Assembly (NCBI GenBank): GCA_963978905.1
Contig: OZ022261.1
Location: 25,727,686-25,791,685, forward strand
Direction: 5' to 3'
Source of the DNA: Trichostrongylus colubriformis
Taxonomy: Eukaryota > Nematoda > Chromadorea > Rhabditida > Trichostrongylidae
DNA length: 64,000 bases
Below are positions 35,946 through 48,256 of this stretch, piece after piece; the first letter of the stretch is position 1, and every line of letters begins with the position of its first letter. The notes beneath the pieces were generated by a model. The model ran no database searches, was not told the origin of the DNA, and saw only the letters and a list, made by a program, of their open reading frames with translations. The translations under genes were made by a program, and so were the position numbers.

Positions 35946-37212
35946 TTAGGTTGTAAGAGAGGTTTTGGTCGATTTTCGCATTTTCAACTTCGTGGGATCA
36001 TAGCTCGGCTCAGACTGCATCTTTTCTCACGGAATAAGTACCATTCGATTTGCTGCATTTTTGGTAACGTTATATATACTTGCTCATCCATTCTGATGAA
36101 GGTCTGGCGATCTATGTTGCGCAAAATGAAAAAAAATCGACTCCAATTTTCCATCCTTTCTGAGCACACTGTTATTAAAGGGGCTGCCCAGATGTTTGGG
36201 AAAGTGGGGTTTAGTTGGTGCTAGATCTGATGAATATGATGGACGAGTGAGGGCGTCTGAGTCGTCCGATCCGGAAGATCCGCGCAATCACATACCTTAA
36301 AATCCCATAGATGAGCGGTTTGATTTACCGGTGAAAAAAAATTTCTAAAAATTCTTAAAGTTCTTAAAAAAATTATTAAAAATTAGTATTGGCAGTTTCT
36401 CTCCAGCAGCAGTCACTCCCATTGCAACACTAAAATTAGATTTCTCATGGCCGATTTTCGCAATTTCAACTTCGAGAGATCATAACTCGGCTTAGACCGC
36501 ACCGCAAAGTCGACTTTGAATCGCCATTTTTTCCGAACATACTGCTGCTGAGGAAGCTGTCCAGATGTGTGGGAAAGTGGGGCATAGTTAGCGCTAGAGC
36601 TGGTGAATATGATAGACGAGTAATCTCTTCAGCCGCAACTGCTTCAGTTGCTGGAAGAAAATTTGTGGAAAATGCGCTCGCGCATGGCTGCTCCGAGAGG
36701 TCGCGCGGCATCCATTTTTTGAGATTTTTTCAAAACGAGGCTACATGAGGTGGTCAACTAAGTTTGTTTGTTGAGGACCAATACTTGTGGATATCCCCTG
36801 CAAGTATGGGCGTTCATCGCTTTCTGCCTTTTTGATTAAAGCGATTTGATCAGTTAAAACTTCGAGCAAATTATTCTCATTTCTGCACTTCTAAAACCAA
36901 ACACAAAGCGTTCAATCCAGTGCTTCACCCCCTCCCCTTGCAGCACACACATTTGTGATCACCTTCGCTGGGACTTGGCTGAACAAGAACTCGTGAAGTG
37001 AAGTCATCTAAAAAGTGCCATTTTCGCAATACTTTAAAATTTCTCTAATAATTCGAAAACCTTGTGGCATTCCAAATAAAACACAGTAAGGAAGAGCAAC
37101 TTTTTGTCTATCTAAGGAGCACAATAGGTAAGCTGATTAACGTTGACGCGCTCTGAGATTTGAATTTATCTTGTGAACGCGAAAACCGGTCAGAGCTTTT
37201 CTTACAACCTAA
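35946..37212 (-). mobile_element. Composite of two mariner copies
   Basis: The outer ends are TTAGGTTGTAAGAGAGGTTT at 35,946 and its inverted counterpart ending at 37,212, with TA on both sides. The transposase C-terminal region occurs twice on the minus strand: about 36,287-36,084 (LTRPSYSSDLAPTKPHFPKH) and 36,660-36,480 (LSYSPALALTMPHFPTH). Between them (about 36,290-36,440) is unrelated AT-rich sequence starting with CCCATAGATGAGCGG, whose inverse recurs near 37,370. The outer ends therefore probably belong to two different insertions. Confidence 0.65.
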
Positions 37213-37917
37213 TAAAAAAATAGCAATAGAAAAAGTATAGAAAACAGTAAGAATAAAGGTATAGTTGTAGGCTATTATTGCGATAATCATGAGCACACAG
37301 CGCCAAAAAAACGTATACAAACGTCAATTTTCATTTTCTAGCACAAACCGCCTTTATCTATGGGCCGCTCTTATCTATGGGATTTTAGGGAAATCGCAAA
37401 ATCGCAGACCGTGGCGCATGCGCGCGCTAGCCAGTTAGCAATGGGTCACGGAAACTTCGCTACGATACAGTAGTTGCTTGCGCAACGTAACGAAGTTGTC
37501 GCGACTCACTGCTACTTGGTTCAGACGCCGTTTCGGTGTGCGATTTTGCGATTACGCGCTCTTGCGGATCATCCAAATCGGACGATGCGGACCATCTGCA
37601 CGAATCGAAAGGTATAAGCCTTACTGTCATTTGTCCCTTAACTATGGTTCAAGCAATACGACATGCCATCGTTAGCTGGGATATTAGAAAATTCCTTCTG
37701 ACCGGACGGCAGTGATATTGGTTGGTACGGTGCAAGTAGGACTCACACGGTGTCGCAAAATCATAGAGTGCACGCATTTTTACTAAGGGCGCCGAGAATT
37801 TCGAGTCGAGGTTGTCCTGCCCACAACCGTGATAATGTGCGATTCTAGGAAGTTTTATGCACTGTTTTCCATTCAATTGTATTGACACAGTAGCTGTTGT
37901 CTCGCATTTACATGCAG

Positions 37918-38565
37918 AAGTTCTTCAAGAGTGTAGATCAAGGATACAACAATCACTCAGTTTTTCTCAAACCGTACCTCAAGCGCGAATCTGTGGAGGA
38001 AAAAGAAAAGAGGAGGTTGCATGACAAGACGCTTAAATTGGGTCACCGCACCGCGCACGCGCACGGCAAGTGCCTCGCCGGTCCGATTTTAGATTGGCGG
38101 TGAACTAAGAGGCGCGGTTGTGATGACCCATCACGAGTGTCTTGTCGCACAACCGAAAAAGAGCCACAGTAGAAGGCGGTCTTTTTCTACTCAACCCATT
38201 TGTGGTGTCCTGTACGGATGACGGCGGATACGGTAAGAAGCAGTGTGCCATACGTTGTAAGAAGGAATAAGGAGCGAGTTGAGTGGATATGGAAACGAAC
38301 ATTGAATGCTGAAAACCAAAGCAACTGCTTCTATGTTTTCAACATTCTTCTTATGGCATAGTGGCGACGTGTTTGAGCGGGTAGTTTCTCAAACTGGTTC
38401 TGTCTTTCCAGATCTGACAAATTATTGCCATCGAAATGTCAGCCAGTTCGAACTATATATATTTCTGATCTTGGTGCGCAACTTGATACAGACATCACAT
38501 TCAGTCAGGAGGAAATTGGCAAAGTTCACTGGGAATCGATTCGAGCTAACGTCGATATCTCTTGA
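37918..38565 (+). CDS. Unassigned gene, possible last two exons
   Basis: Two islands look spliced and coding. Exon A is 37918-38015, after acceptor TTTACATGCAG; it reads KFFKSVDQGYNNHSVFLKPY then LKRESVEEKEKR. Exon B is 38412-38565, after acceptor TTCTGTCTTTCCAG; it reads SDKLLPSKCQPVRTIYISDL then GAQLDTDITFSQEEIGKVHW and ESIRANVDIS, followed by TGA. Phases match if the donor is GTTGCA at 38016, a weak site. AATAAA lies at 38572-38577, only 7 nt after the stop. No family is recognised and no upstream exons were identified. The alternatives are chance open frames or a decayed gene. Confidence 0.35.
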
Positions 38566-39131
38566 GGTACGAATAAACGTAGATCAGTACGCTCACGCTG
38601 TTTAAAGCGCATTCCGAGTTTGTCGGAAGGAGGAGTTCTGTTAACATTTGTAGGCTAGGGTCGAGAGTCGCTATTCTCTGTTCTTTACCTAAGCTTCTCA
38701 ACGGTTCATAATGTGCATGAGCCAGCTGTAAGGCTTCATAAAGTTTGTTTAGAGGATTATAAGTTTTCAGAACTTCAAAAATCATTCCCTCGTATTATGA
38801 GATAACAAGACGGAAATGGAGCACAGAAATCATATTATAGCATGAGACGATCAGCTGCTACCTCATTTCCTCATCTAGTGACTTCCTCTATCAACTGATT
38901 AATCGCCACTATCGCAATTGACTTTTATCAACACATTTCAACGTTGAACGGGTCATCCAACTACATAGAGGCGAAACAAACCAATATTAATTTCTTGACT
39001 ATTTATACAAATAACATCTACATTTCTTCTTATTGCACTATTTATTTCACTTCGTAGTTACATCATTGCTTGCAGCGACTGATTTTCAGTTTTCTGTTGG
39101 AGGTCCTGTTTCTTTACTACCTGCTTCACTT

Positions 39132-39421
39132 TAAAGGCACACTGCGCGGTAATTAGGGGGGTCGACTTACCCTCAACTGGGGGGCGTCGAAGTGGCTTTG
39201 AGCAGGTGAAGCGCCGTGATAGGGCACTGTGCGGACCAAAAAGAATACACTAGGTACCCAAGGATTTACTGTTCCAGGAAGGTAAGTCGACTCATCTTCA
39301 CTAGGTACCCAAGGATTTACTGTTCCAGGAAGGTAAGTCGACTCATCTTCACTAGGTACCCAAGGATTTACTGTTCCAGGAAGGTAAGTCGACTCATCTG
39401 ATAATCGCGAAGTGTGCCTTT
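39132..39421. mobile_element. MITE with terminal TAAAGGCACACTGCG repeats
   Basis: The left end TTAAAGGCACACTGCGCGGT is answered by CGCGAAGTGTGCCTTTAA at the right, giving ~18 bp inverted termini with TTAA or TA at the borders. The interior is non-coding and carries the 51-bp tandem array listed separately. Confidence 0.6.
39248..39400 (+). repeat. Three tandem 51-bp units
   Basis: Three essentially identical copies of a unit starting CACTAGGTACCCAAGGATTT and containing CCAGGAAGGTAAGTCGACTC. The 51-bp length keeps a 17-residue frame open, which is fortuitous. Each unit contains AAGGTAAGT, a consensus 5' splice-donor motif. Confidence 0.9.
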
Positions 39422-40770
39422 AATGACTCGGTACGTGCTCAACCAGTATTTACGGGTGTGTCCACCTTGGATTTTACATCTTTTTCACGGTTCAGCTCAG
39501 CTGCTCATGCTTACACTCAAACAGGAAACCCAGCTTGCAAATGACTCTCAAGAATAATGGACTATATGAGATCATGGGAGAAAACAAGAATCCCCTCCTA
39601 CATAATGACGCTTTTTGATTTATGGAACTCAAAATTTCCGTTCTCCTTCGATCCGCGCTTTGTTTTTCCCTTTAATCAAAGTTTTGTTTGATCTGTGATT
39701 ATTTGTATTTATTTTAACTTGTCCTATAATTTTCTCGTTGCTCTATTTACCATTCACCTCAAAATTCTAAATTTTGCGAATTAAGCGTATCTTGAATCTA
39801 AGTATATGTCTATTTACTATGTATTTACATGCAGGTATTTTGAAATTTCCTTTTGTGGTGATTCGACGAGTTCTCTCTGAGAATCGTGAAAAGGGATACA
39901 GTGCCGTAAGCTCGGGGTGTCCGGATGGTATACGATACCAAAGTTGAGGGCCAATCAGAGTGGTAGTTAAACCATGCTGCCAAACTCGATTTCACCGAGT
40001 AATTTTGCTCGATCTCCCTATTTGGAAAATACAAGTGACTTTTCCAGTATTTCTCCCACAACTTCGGCTCCTATCCACATATCTGCTGAAGGCTCTTATT
40101 GTAATCGTTTTCGACTACGCGTCATTATGCTGGTCTGGCCAAGCAGACTGTAGCCCATACTGGGAGCCTATCTCCTTGAAAATATTTTGCTCATGAATCA
40201 TGGAAATATCTATTGACGGATCTTCCTTCATTGCTATTCGAAGCTTACTCTTTCGGACGTTTGCGAGTCTTGGTATCCTGTTTTTGCCTACTTTGTCTGC
40301 TCCACGAGGGTTGTCGATGTACTCGTGTTTCAGACGAATTCCTATAATCCCAATAATCCCAACAGTGGGTAAAGGTCCCTTTGCCGACCGGTCCAGGTAT
40401 AAGACTCGGATTCAGCTTGTGGATGCGTTAGGCTCGAAAGGTGTACCCTTTTGTAGTGATCTTGCCATGGTGGTACATCTGTACTTCTGCCTTCCTTTAG
40501 GATTTTAGTTACTTCTCATACTTTCTGGCGCGTCCACTTACACACACCAGAAGAGTTTAGGTTCTTCCTGGTGTAGGCTGTCTTGTCAATGGTTTGGGTA
40601 AGCGATGATTTACTGCTCTTCAATCGCTTAAGTTCGTTAGGAATACTACAGTACACAGGTCCACACTAGTATAGACCCTATTAAGCTCCATATAATATAG
40701 ATAAAAAGCAAACAGTGAGAACTAATAGTTCCCATGTTCTCCCTTGTTGAAACCTCGGCATAGTTGTCGA

Positions 40771-40942
40771 TTGTTTTTCTTTTGTATGCCAACACGAGGT
40801 TAGTTGTGGAACCTTTATTGGCCTAACGTTTCGACCTTCTCGTCTTCTTCAGAGGCCTGAACGTTAGGCCAATAAAGCTCGAAACGTTAGGCCAATAAAG
40901 GTTCCACAACTAACCTCGTGTTGGCATACAAAAGAAAAACAA
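40771..40942. mobile_element. Perfect 64-bp inverted repeat (hairpin)
   Basis: Arms 40771-40834 and 40879-40942 are perfect complements as read, separated by 44 bp. The arm includes CCAACACGAGGTTAGTTGTG and CCTTTATTGGCCTAACGTTT. Part of the arm (ACGTTAGGCCAATAAAG) occurs a third time inside the loop. Perfect arms imply recent origin. No coding sequence. Confidence 0.85.
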
Positions 40943-41340
40943 GTGAGAACTAACTTTTGTCGGCGTTCATTTCCACAGAGTGTGCTATACTTGCTGGGTT
41001 TTCTAGGCTTTGAGCGTAAACACGATAGGGTCTACAGCTTTTGTTCCTTATAGACTAAATTTTTTGCGACAAAAGTAGCTCGAGCACAATATCTTAGTGC
41101 AGCTGGCAACTCAATTTGACAAATGTGCGCAATATGCATTTTGACTGTCCATTCTATGCATTTTTAATGAAGGGAATGCTTTGTCTCATTAAGAGTGCCG
41201 TCTAAACCTTTATGAATGCTTCATTTGTCGTGCGTTATTTGCATTTTGATGACAGGTGCACTCAATTCTGTAGTATAATTATACATACTTCCTAGTCACG
41301 TGAGTGTATTCGATAATTGCAGAAGATATTTATAATATAT

Positions 41341-42205
41341 CAGTTGGGCTTGCGCACACTACTGCGCACGTGACGTCATGGGCGTAAGTAGGCTGATCGG
41401 AATTACTTTTTTTCCCATGGATTTTTTCAGTATCCATTACTACATCACAACAAAAACAAAACATCACTATTCAGATATATCATGGCCACATTTTTATCTG
41501 AAGCATTTTTAATTTTCCTCACTTCTGAGAGATCTGCTTTTATAATAGCTGATGTTAGAGAAATTGTTTTCTATTTTCTCCACTTCTAAATTACTACGGA
41601 ACGAACTGCTGCTCAAGGCAATACAGGCCCAATTTCTTATGAAAAGGAAAAGTTTTCCACATTTTGGAAGTACTATATATCTCTACTATTGCATCTCTTC
41701 TATTTTTTTCTGTTTCGAACCGAATTCCATCTATCATAAACAGCCGTCCGCTCATCCCGATGTGTACACATCTTCAGTTTGCTACATCTCACCCACTCAC
41801 CATGCCTGCTGATAATGAATAGTCTATGGCAGGGATTTCTGTCTAAACAACGTTGGGACCGAGTTACGAATTTATGTTGTACGAACCGCTCATTCGGGGT
41901 GTGCTCCCTCACTCTGCCTAGGCCTCATTCGTGACTTCCAGAAACTCAATGACCTTAACTCATCTTTCACCCACGTGTGGACCATCTCCGAACCGATAGA
42001 GTAATTTTCGATCCGAGGACCGTACGTTTAGTGCACGCTCCGCCCGCGGTGGGCGGAGTTTAACTTGCGTCATGTGCTCCTTAATTCTTGTCCATGCCCA
42101 TCCCATCCCAAACCTGTCCTAATTTCCATAGGCCGTTTTCATGTTATGTCTAATTTCGTGACAGACGGCGGGACGGACGTACAGACAGGCGAAACGTTCG
42201 TGTAT
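41341..42205 (+). mobile_element. Family C repeat element
   Basis: It starts CAGTTGGGCTTGCGCACACT with ACTGCGCACGTGACGTCATG. The interior has CCTAGGCCTCATTCGTGACT and AACTCAATGACCTTAACTCA and a CCGCCCGCGGTGGGCGGAG block. It ends near GACGGACGTACAGACAGGCG. The same order, inverted, occurs at 54,790-56,204, and a partial copy at 15,985-16,640. There are no terminal inverted repeats or open frames; classification is open. Confidence 0.55.
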
Positions 42206-45200
42206 TGAAGGGATGACTGTTAATGGCGTTTATTTTACATACATTGTGACAGATTATTTTACATAAGTTGTGTCAGAGTTACTCAATCTTTCACTTACTA
42301 ATTTATCTTGATGGTTTAGACAAGAGTAGGTGGCCCTTGTATGAACCTGCACTTTTTCATAGGTAGCTCTGCACTTTTTCATGAGTAGCTATCTCTTACT
42401 CCTCAAAAAAAATAATTTTCAAGTGACGATATTGCTGACTACTAATGAACTTGTCATTCGTGTTCTGACACTGTTTATCCTCATTCCTGGGAAGTCGAGA
42501 CTTGTTCAAGCTTTTACTTGACTTGTCTGTACCACGAGGGCATTCGATATACTCGTGTTCCGGTGTTCGCGCAGGTTCAGGCATCCCGAAGTGGTGATAA
42601 GGGCACCGTTGCTCACGGGGGCAGGTAAACGGCATAGGTGCGACTCGTGATTTGAAAAGTCTTATCCCTTTACATTGAGAATCCATCGTTTAACATTTTT
42701 GATATAATGCTCTGAATTTCCCTTCAGTCGTTTGCTTTGTGTAGATTTTCCATAATGGTGATAGTGCTGCCGTCTTCTTGGCTAATCACCGTGCTCCTCA
42801 ATTCTTGGAGTTCCGACGCGTCCATTGCAGATAAAACCAAAAAGTACAGTACAGTAAATACAGCGACGATGACTGCAGTTTTGAATGGAGAAAACACTGA
42901 TATGCATTATGATATAGTGTTCTTTAGTCGATTCTGAGGACATAGAATTGAAAGATGGGTTCTTCAGCTCGGTATAATATTACTCATTCGACGAGTGAAT
43001 TATTTCTTAGAACACATTTTTTTCAAGTATGTTGAATTACGGGCTGAAGCTTCAGTCCTGGACGGGACTCGAACCCGCACTCCATTCCTTTGGGGCATAT
43101 TTGCTAATCCATTACACTACCGAGAACCCTTTCACCTCAACTTAGCTTCTGAATGGTATTTTCACCATAGCTTATTCGCAATCACTGTAACGTGTTGAGC
43201 CGCTAGGCCAATATGGGCATCGAACCGTGAAGCTGGAAGCTTGAGTAGATATTGATTTTTGTATTTTTTTGCTATCAAAGCTATAAAAAATCAAAAAAGC
43301 ATCAAAATCAAAAAGGCATCGCATGAGCGGGTGTGTGAAGGGGTGAAAGGAAGGGTTTGTGAGGCGACAACAGGAAAGGAGCTTTTGCACGGAGACGTTC
43401 TTTCACAGGAACTCAGTATCTTTTCAGTCAGAAATTCGTTCAAGCGTGTCCGTAGATATGCTACAGTGGAAAGCCATATTAATTTTTGCCAAATTTGTAT
43501 TTCTGTTTTGCGTGTATTCATTATGTACATTGGAGATGTGATGCTAACATGAATGTTGTTGTGGAGGGCAATTGCTTGAAGAATTGGAACCTTCCTTAAT
43601 ATCCACTTTATGAACGGATTTCGCTTCATCATGACTGGTACATGGATCATTCAAACTTTTAGAATTTGACACATTGCTCTCCTCGCTAGTTTATTCAAGA
43701 TCTACTTCTATTTGGGTGGAGCACCTGCACGAAAACACGAAACTGACCTTACCCGGAAAAATGAAGCAGGGGCGAAGTTCATGATTCTTATATTGCTTGA
43801 AATCCTCGTGAGACTTTTCGAGGCATTATTCATGCAAAAATCACTGCTCATTAAAATAGATGGAGCTCTATCCGGTCCTAATTTGTGCTACAAAGTAAAA
43901 AAACCGCTACAGTTCCCCATTAAGAGTCAAGGAAGAAGAACATGAGAATTGAGTTTTAAAGTAACGTTTTTGCGAGACGTTGTACTTATAAGGCCGATGA
44001 AAGTAGCGGTACGTGCGTAGTATCGTGACATACGTTTCGAGTGCTGTGGATGTGAAATGGTCCTCATCTCAAACTGCTCATTAGAAACTGATACACTTCG
44101 TGAGTAAAATGACGCTCGCTCATTTTTTCCACCACACCCTTTCCAACATGAAAAACCTCCTCAGTCTTTGAATTCCACGAGGAGACAACCCACGCAAGCT
44201 ACACTACATAATAGAGTACTAGAACTGCGATTTCTACGAGTTTATAGAGTTTCACTACCGTAATAGCGAGCTTTGATTGAGAGAGTCTTTAGTTATTGGG
44301 GATGCTCAATTAGTGCTGTTTCTTTTTGCAAATTTCAATGGAGAAACAAAAATGAGAAACTATTCATAAATTAGATGATTCTATGATTATTCCGAAGGGA
44401 AGCAAAACTCAACCAGTTAGATGATGCTATTTTGCACGCAAAAGCACGCAGAACAAACGGAAAAATCTCAGTAATTGTGCATCTACCTAATATTTCCTAA
44501 CGAGTTACCTCTGAGCTACCACCAGTGGTTAGTCTTAGAATAAGGCTTTGTTAAGGATATACTATCGAAATACTATTTGCTCGATTCATCATAGTTTGAT
44601 TGTTATTAATCTCTCTCTTCATAATGACCTCTTGATGGGCTGTGTTCATGTGAGCACGCTCGTTTCTGTTGCTGCTTCTGTTTCGACCTTTCTGTTTAGG
44701 TTTCCTGATTAGACTCGGCCTCGGTAATCAGATTTAGCATCTCATTCACTCGTATTTTTCCGAGAACGTACCTACTGAAGAGAAGCCTAATGGGTTCTGT
44801 TGATGCAACAATATGCGACGTACCAGTACCTCTTTTCCATTGTCTACAGGCTTATCTATCCAGTAATTGAATTTTGGACTTTCACAACCAAATTTCACTT
44901 AGAAATCGTGCATGGCAATACATCAAATTATTATTGCGATGCTCGTTTCTAGTCTTTTTGGGATCTAAGGGAGGAGAGAAGGGGGGGGGGGGGCTCTGTA
45001 GCGTATCTAGCAATGCAGCTGATACGCAGTTTGCGTACTCACCATCAAAACTTCATGTGATTTTTAGATGTGGATTCGGTGTCTCTGCGGACCTAAAAAT
45101 GAGATCGTTGTTTCTTATGAAATTTCCGTTTAAAAGATGGAAAACACCCCTTTCATATGCATGTCAATCCATTTCATGAATATGTCGAGTGACTTCATTC

Positions 45201-48200
45201 AGTAATTGTCTTTCAATTACGAATCAAAGTTATGCTTCCGAAATTGTTCCTCGGTTCACTACTACTATTCATGTGCCAATACTTCCAGCAGCTCTGCAGT
45301 TTTGCAATTTTTGAAATTTGTATTCCTCGAAACCCTGAAGTCAGATTTCATAACTTTCATTCCAACACTTATAACGTGTTAACACCAAGTTTTCAGGAAG
45401 GCTTGTAATCTATCACTTTCTTGTGATATTTTAACAGAAGGAATCCGAGGACAAAAGTTTCGGATTTGATTTCTTCTCAAAATCGCTACATCAAGTACAA
45501 TAGGTACCTGGCGAATCATTCAAGCAGAGTAAAAGAACTTTCCTGTTTCAATTCGAAGTTGGGAAATCTGGAAAGTGCAACTCTTTTGAATTTCCTCCGA
45601 TTTAATTGTTGTGGATAGTGAAATAGTTCAGTGCCCGATATCGATTTGCTTACCGAACTGCGTCACTGATCAAGCACCACTTGCTATCAACCTATAGCTC
45701 TTGCAGCCCCGCCCATGTTACCTGCGTGCCTGAGAGCTGTAGAATGGAAACTGAGGGGTTGCATCTGATCTAGATTTTGTGCCTTGGTGTAACGCCTTGC
45801 AAACGGCCTGTAGTGAATAGGTCGAACATAACTGTGAGAAGATGTTTCTTTCAATAGGTCGTCAGTCGATAATCATTGCATTGCTACGTGGTATAGAGAT
45901 CACCTCATCGATTTAATACATAACTCAAGAAGAAGTGGTTATTGAGAAATCTTCAAGGATTATTCGGGGTTACGGCCTCCCTCAGGATTCCTCGATCCAT
46001 GCTCGACTATGCTTCCATGTAGAATCACGGAGAGTATTTGACCTGCTTTTCCAGATGTTTTGGATTTTTTCGAGTTCCAGAAGTCAGCAGTGAGAGCTAA
46101 CCTCTTCATTCTGAGGAACGACTTGATACGAATCTTTCCACCTCGGCGGCATGGTAAGTAGGATGGTTATGGGCGGAGAGACGGCAAATAGGTTGACATG
46201 GGCGGTACTTGATCGACCATAGGAAGGGAGGAGCATAGCCACTCACCTCTGCACCATGCCTTTCTCCACAATTCCACTTGGGCAAAGGTAACTGGTAACT
46301 CGATACCTCATGAGCAGTGGGGCAGCCTCGTCTCACCTCGAGATGTCAAGACCTTTCTGCTTGATAGCTTATGCACGGAGCGTATTTTCATAAACCTGGA
46401 AATTCCTGTTCCATCAGGCTTACGATCATCCCACATATATGTCTTTTACTCGGAGAGCTTGAAGATATTACCAAAATGACTTCTGATGTTCCGTGATCAG
46501 TACTATCCTTGCTGACTCACTGCGACTTTTCCCGTCCAACTTTTGCTCATTATTACGAGCAATCACAGATCATTGTTGTTCGGTGGCACGAACCTCCGTC
46601 TTCATTGCAACCGCCGCCGTATTCTTCGTGGACGGCGGCGTATTTTCTTATTCAAACCGATCTTAATGAATATGCCCAAGCAGTTCGTTGCCGTAGTCAA
46701 ACAAAAATGTTTTGCCGACAAAACCGATTTACGCCCGTTTTTTTCATCAACGTTCCCTTGTATCGCCGTGGTCATTAGAACCGTCTGTTTTTCTTCATTA
46801 AAACGTGTTGTTGTGCTTAGCGGGGAACACTGTGCTTTAAAAACAGGAATGTGTGGGTTTTTAATTCCTGTGGAAGGAAGATTCGCACTGTTGGAGCCGT
46901 TGAGTTTTGTTTTCCATTTGGTTGATAATTTCCGATTTTCTCCTCAGGTTAATGGAGCTTCTTCCTGTTCAAGAGGTGGAACAGTCAACGGTTCATAAAT
47001 CATGCGGATTTTCTCTCTGCGCGCCACGTCATAGGGAAATCTCTGCCTACACGTTTCATCACTTCCTGAATGATTAGCCGTGAATAGGCAGGACTTCGTT
47101 TCGCGATGAAATTCCATCCAGGCAGTTAAAATGCTCCAAAGCAGCTGTGAATCGGAACTAGGTCCTAGCCTTTTTCGCTGTAAATGTATCTTTAGGTAAG
47201 AATTTGGCATCTTGACGTGCTGCGCGATGCGCTAGTTGTATGTTGATGGGTTCTAAATAATTCCTCGTCCTACCTGAATTGAGATGCTGAGCACAGTGAT
47301 CGTTCCAGAACCCTATCACATACGGCGCTCCTAGATCGCACGCATTGCACCATACGTCGCACGCCGCAGTGCGCCCTTTTGACCCTGCTTGCCCTCTTTC
47401 ATGCTTTCGGTACCATAGAACAAGCAGCTATGGATAATCTGGGGATAAGCAGCTGTGGGAGAATTCTCATTTTCTGTTCATGTTTTATCTGAACCGCACG
47501 TTTTTCTTATTTATTCGATACATTTGCTGTATGGAAGGCATTCCACTATTATTCGGGTGCTGCAATCCTCCTTTAGTCAGATCGTTCTCCTCGGCCACGT
47601 AGGCTGTGCCTTCACTAAGGCGTGACTGTGAGTTTCTAGAGTGTGCAGAGCCGAAGAAGCCAGTACGACTTTACCAAGCAACCCAGGCCCGCTCTTCAGA
47701 CGTGATTGCTGGCAATGGCGGTGGCAATGCTGGTGACATCATAGCGAATGACATTCATGCGATAAGATAAGGAAAAGATTCCAGTAATGAAGTAAACCTT
47801 GACATGGGGAACAGGTGAGCCCGAGATTCCTCATGATACCATTCCAACGGGAACAGAGTAAAGGCTCACTTTTACGCGGTAATCTCGCACAAGGCCAGAT
47901 ATCAGGAACCCTTACTTTTGCCATTTTCGGGGCTTCTTTCGAATTTTTCTCTGGCGGAATATTCTTCAGCACCTCTTATTTCATGACTCAGCATTTTAAA
48001 CCGCCCAAGGTAATCCTGGAATATGCCTTTGGTAGCTCTGGCAGTCGAGGAGTTGTCTAGAATTTCCGCTTACTGCAAAAGCATTCATCTAAACCGACCG
48101 TGACCTGACTGATTGTGATTTCGAAGCTCCGATTGGAGTGAAATGAACCCCTTCACAGTGCTCGTTCCAGGATGGCATCTCGCTCATGCTATAAATGATA

Positions 48201-48254
48201 GGGTGTACTCTTTTGTTTTTCAAGATTCCCTTTGCCGTTCGACAAGGTCTTATA
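42206..48254. other. Gene-poor repeat-rich stretch
   Basis: Apart from the tRNA-like segment at 43,045-43,135 and a family A copy at 47,215-47,395, I recognise no gene. Long frames exist (46,543-46,998 plus; 47,210-46,944 minus) but overlap on opposite strands and match no motif I know. A poly-G run lies near 44,980. Minus-strand 42,686-42,396 shares a short motif with 40,430-40,290. Confidence 0.4.
43045..43135 (-). other. tRNA-like pseudogene or tRNA-derived repeat
   Basis: Read on the minus strand it has a D-arm/A-box-like TAGTGTAATGGATTAGC, then GTGCGGGTTCGAGTCCCGTC, a canonical T-arm. The acceptor arms pair poorly (about five of seven) and the anticodon stem does not form, so I do not call a functional tRNA. 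The same GGGTTCGAGTCCCGTCC block occurs in the palindrome at 32,689-32,854. Confidence 0.4.
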
Positions 48255-48256
48255 TA

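Noticed and set aside
39216..39401. 61-codon frame with a 17-residue repeat (TRYPRIYCSRKVSRLIF)
   Set aside because: The open frame follows from three identical 51-bp DNA repeats inside a MITE, and nothing indicates translation.
43045..43135. Functional tRNA gene on the minus strand
   Set aside because: The T-arm is perfect but the acceptor stem has mismatches and no anticodon stem forms, so it is listed only as tRNA-like.
46543..46998. 151-codon plus-strand frame and an 88-codon minus-strand frame overlapping its end (46,944-47,210)
   Set aside because: Frames on both strands overlap, neither shows a family motif, and splice-like sites (for example TTCTCCTCAG at 46,952) do not lead to a consistent gene.
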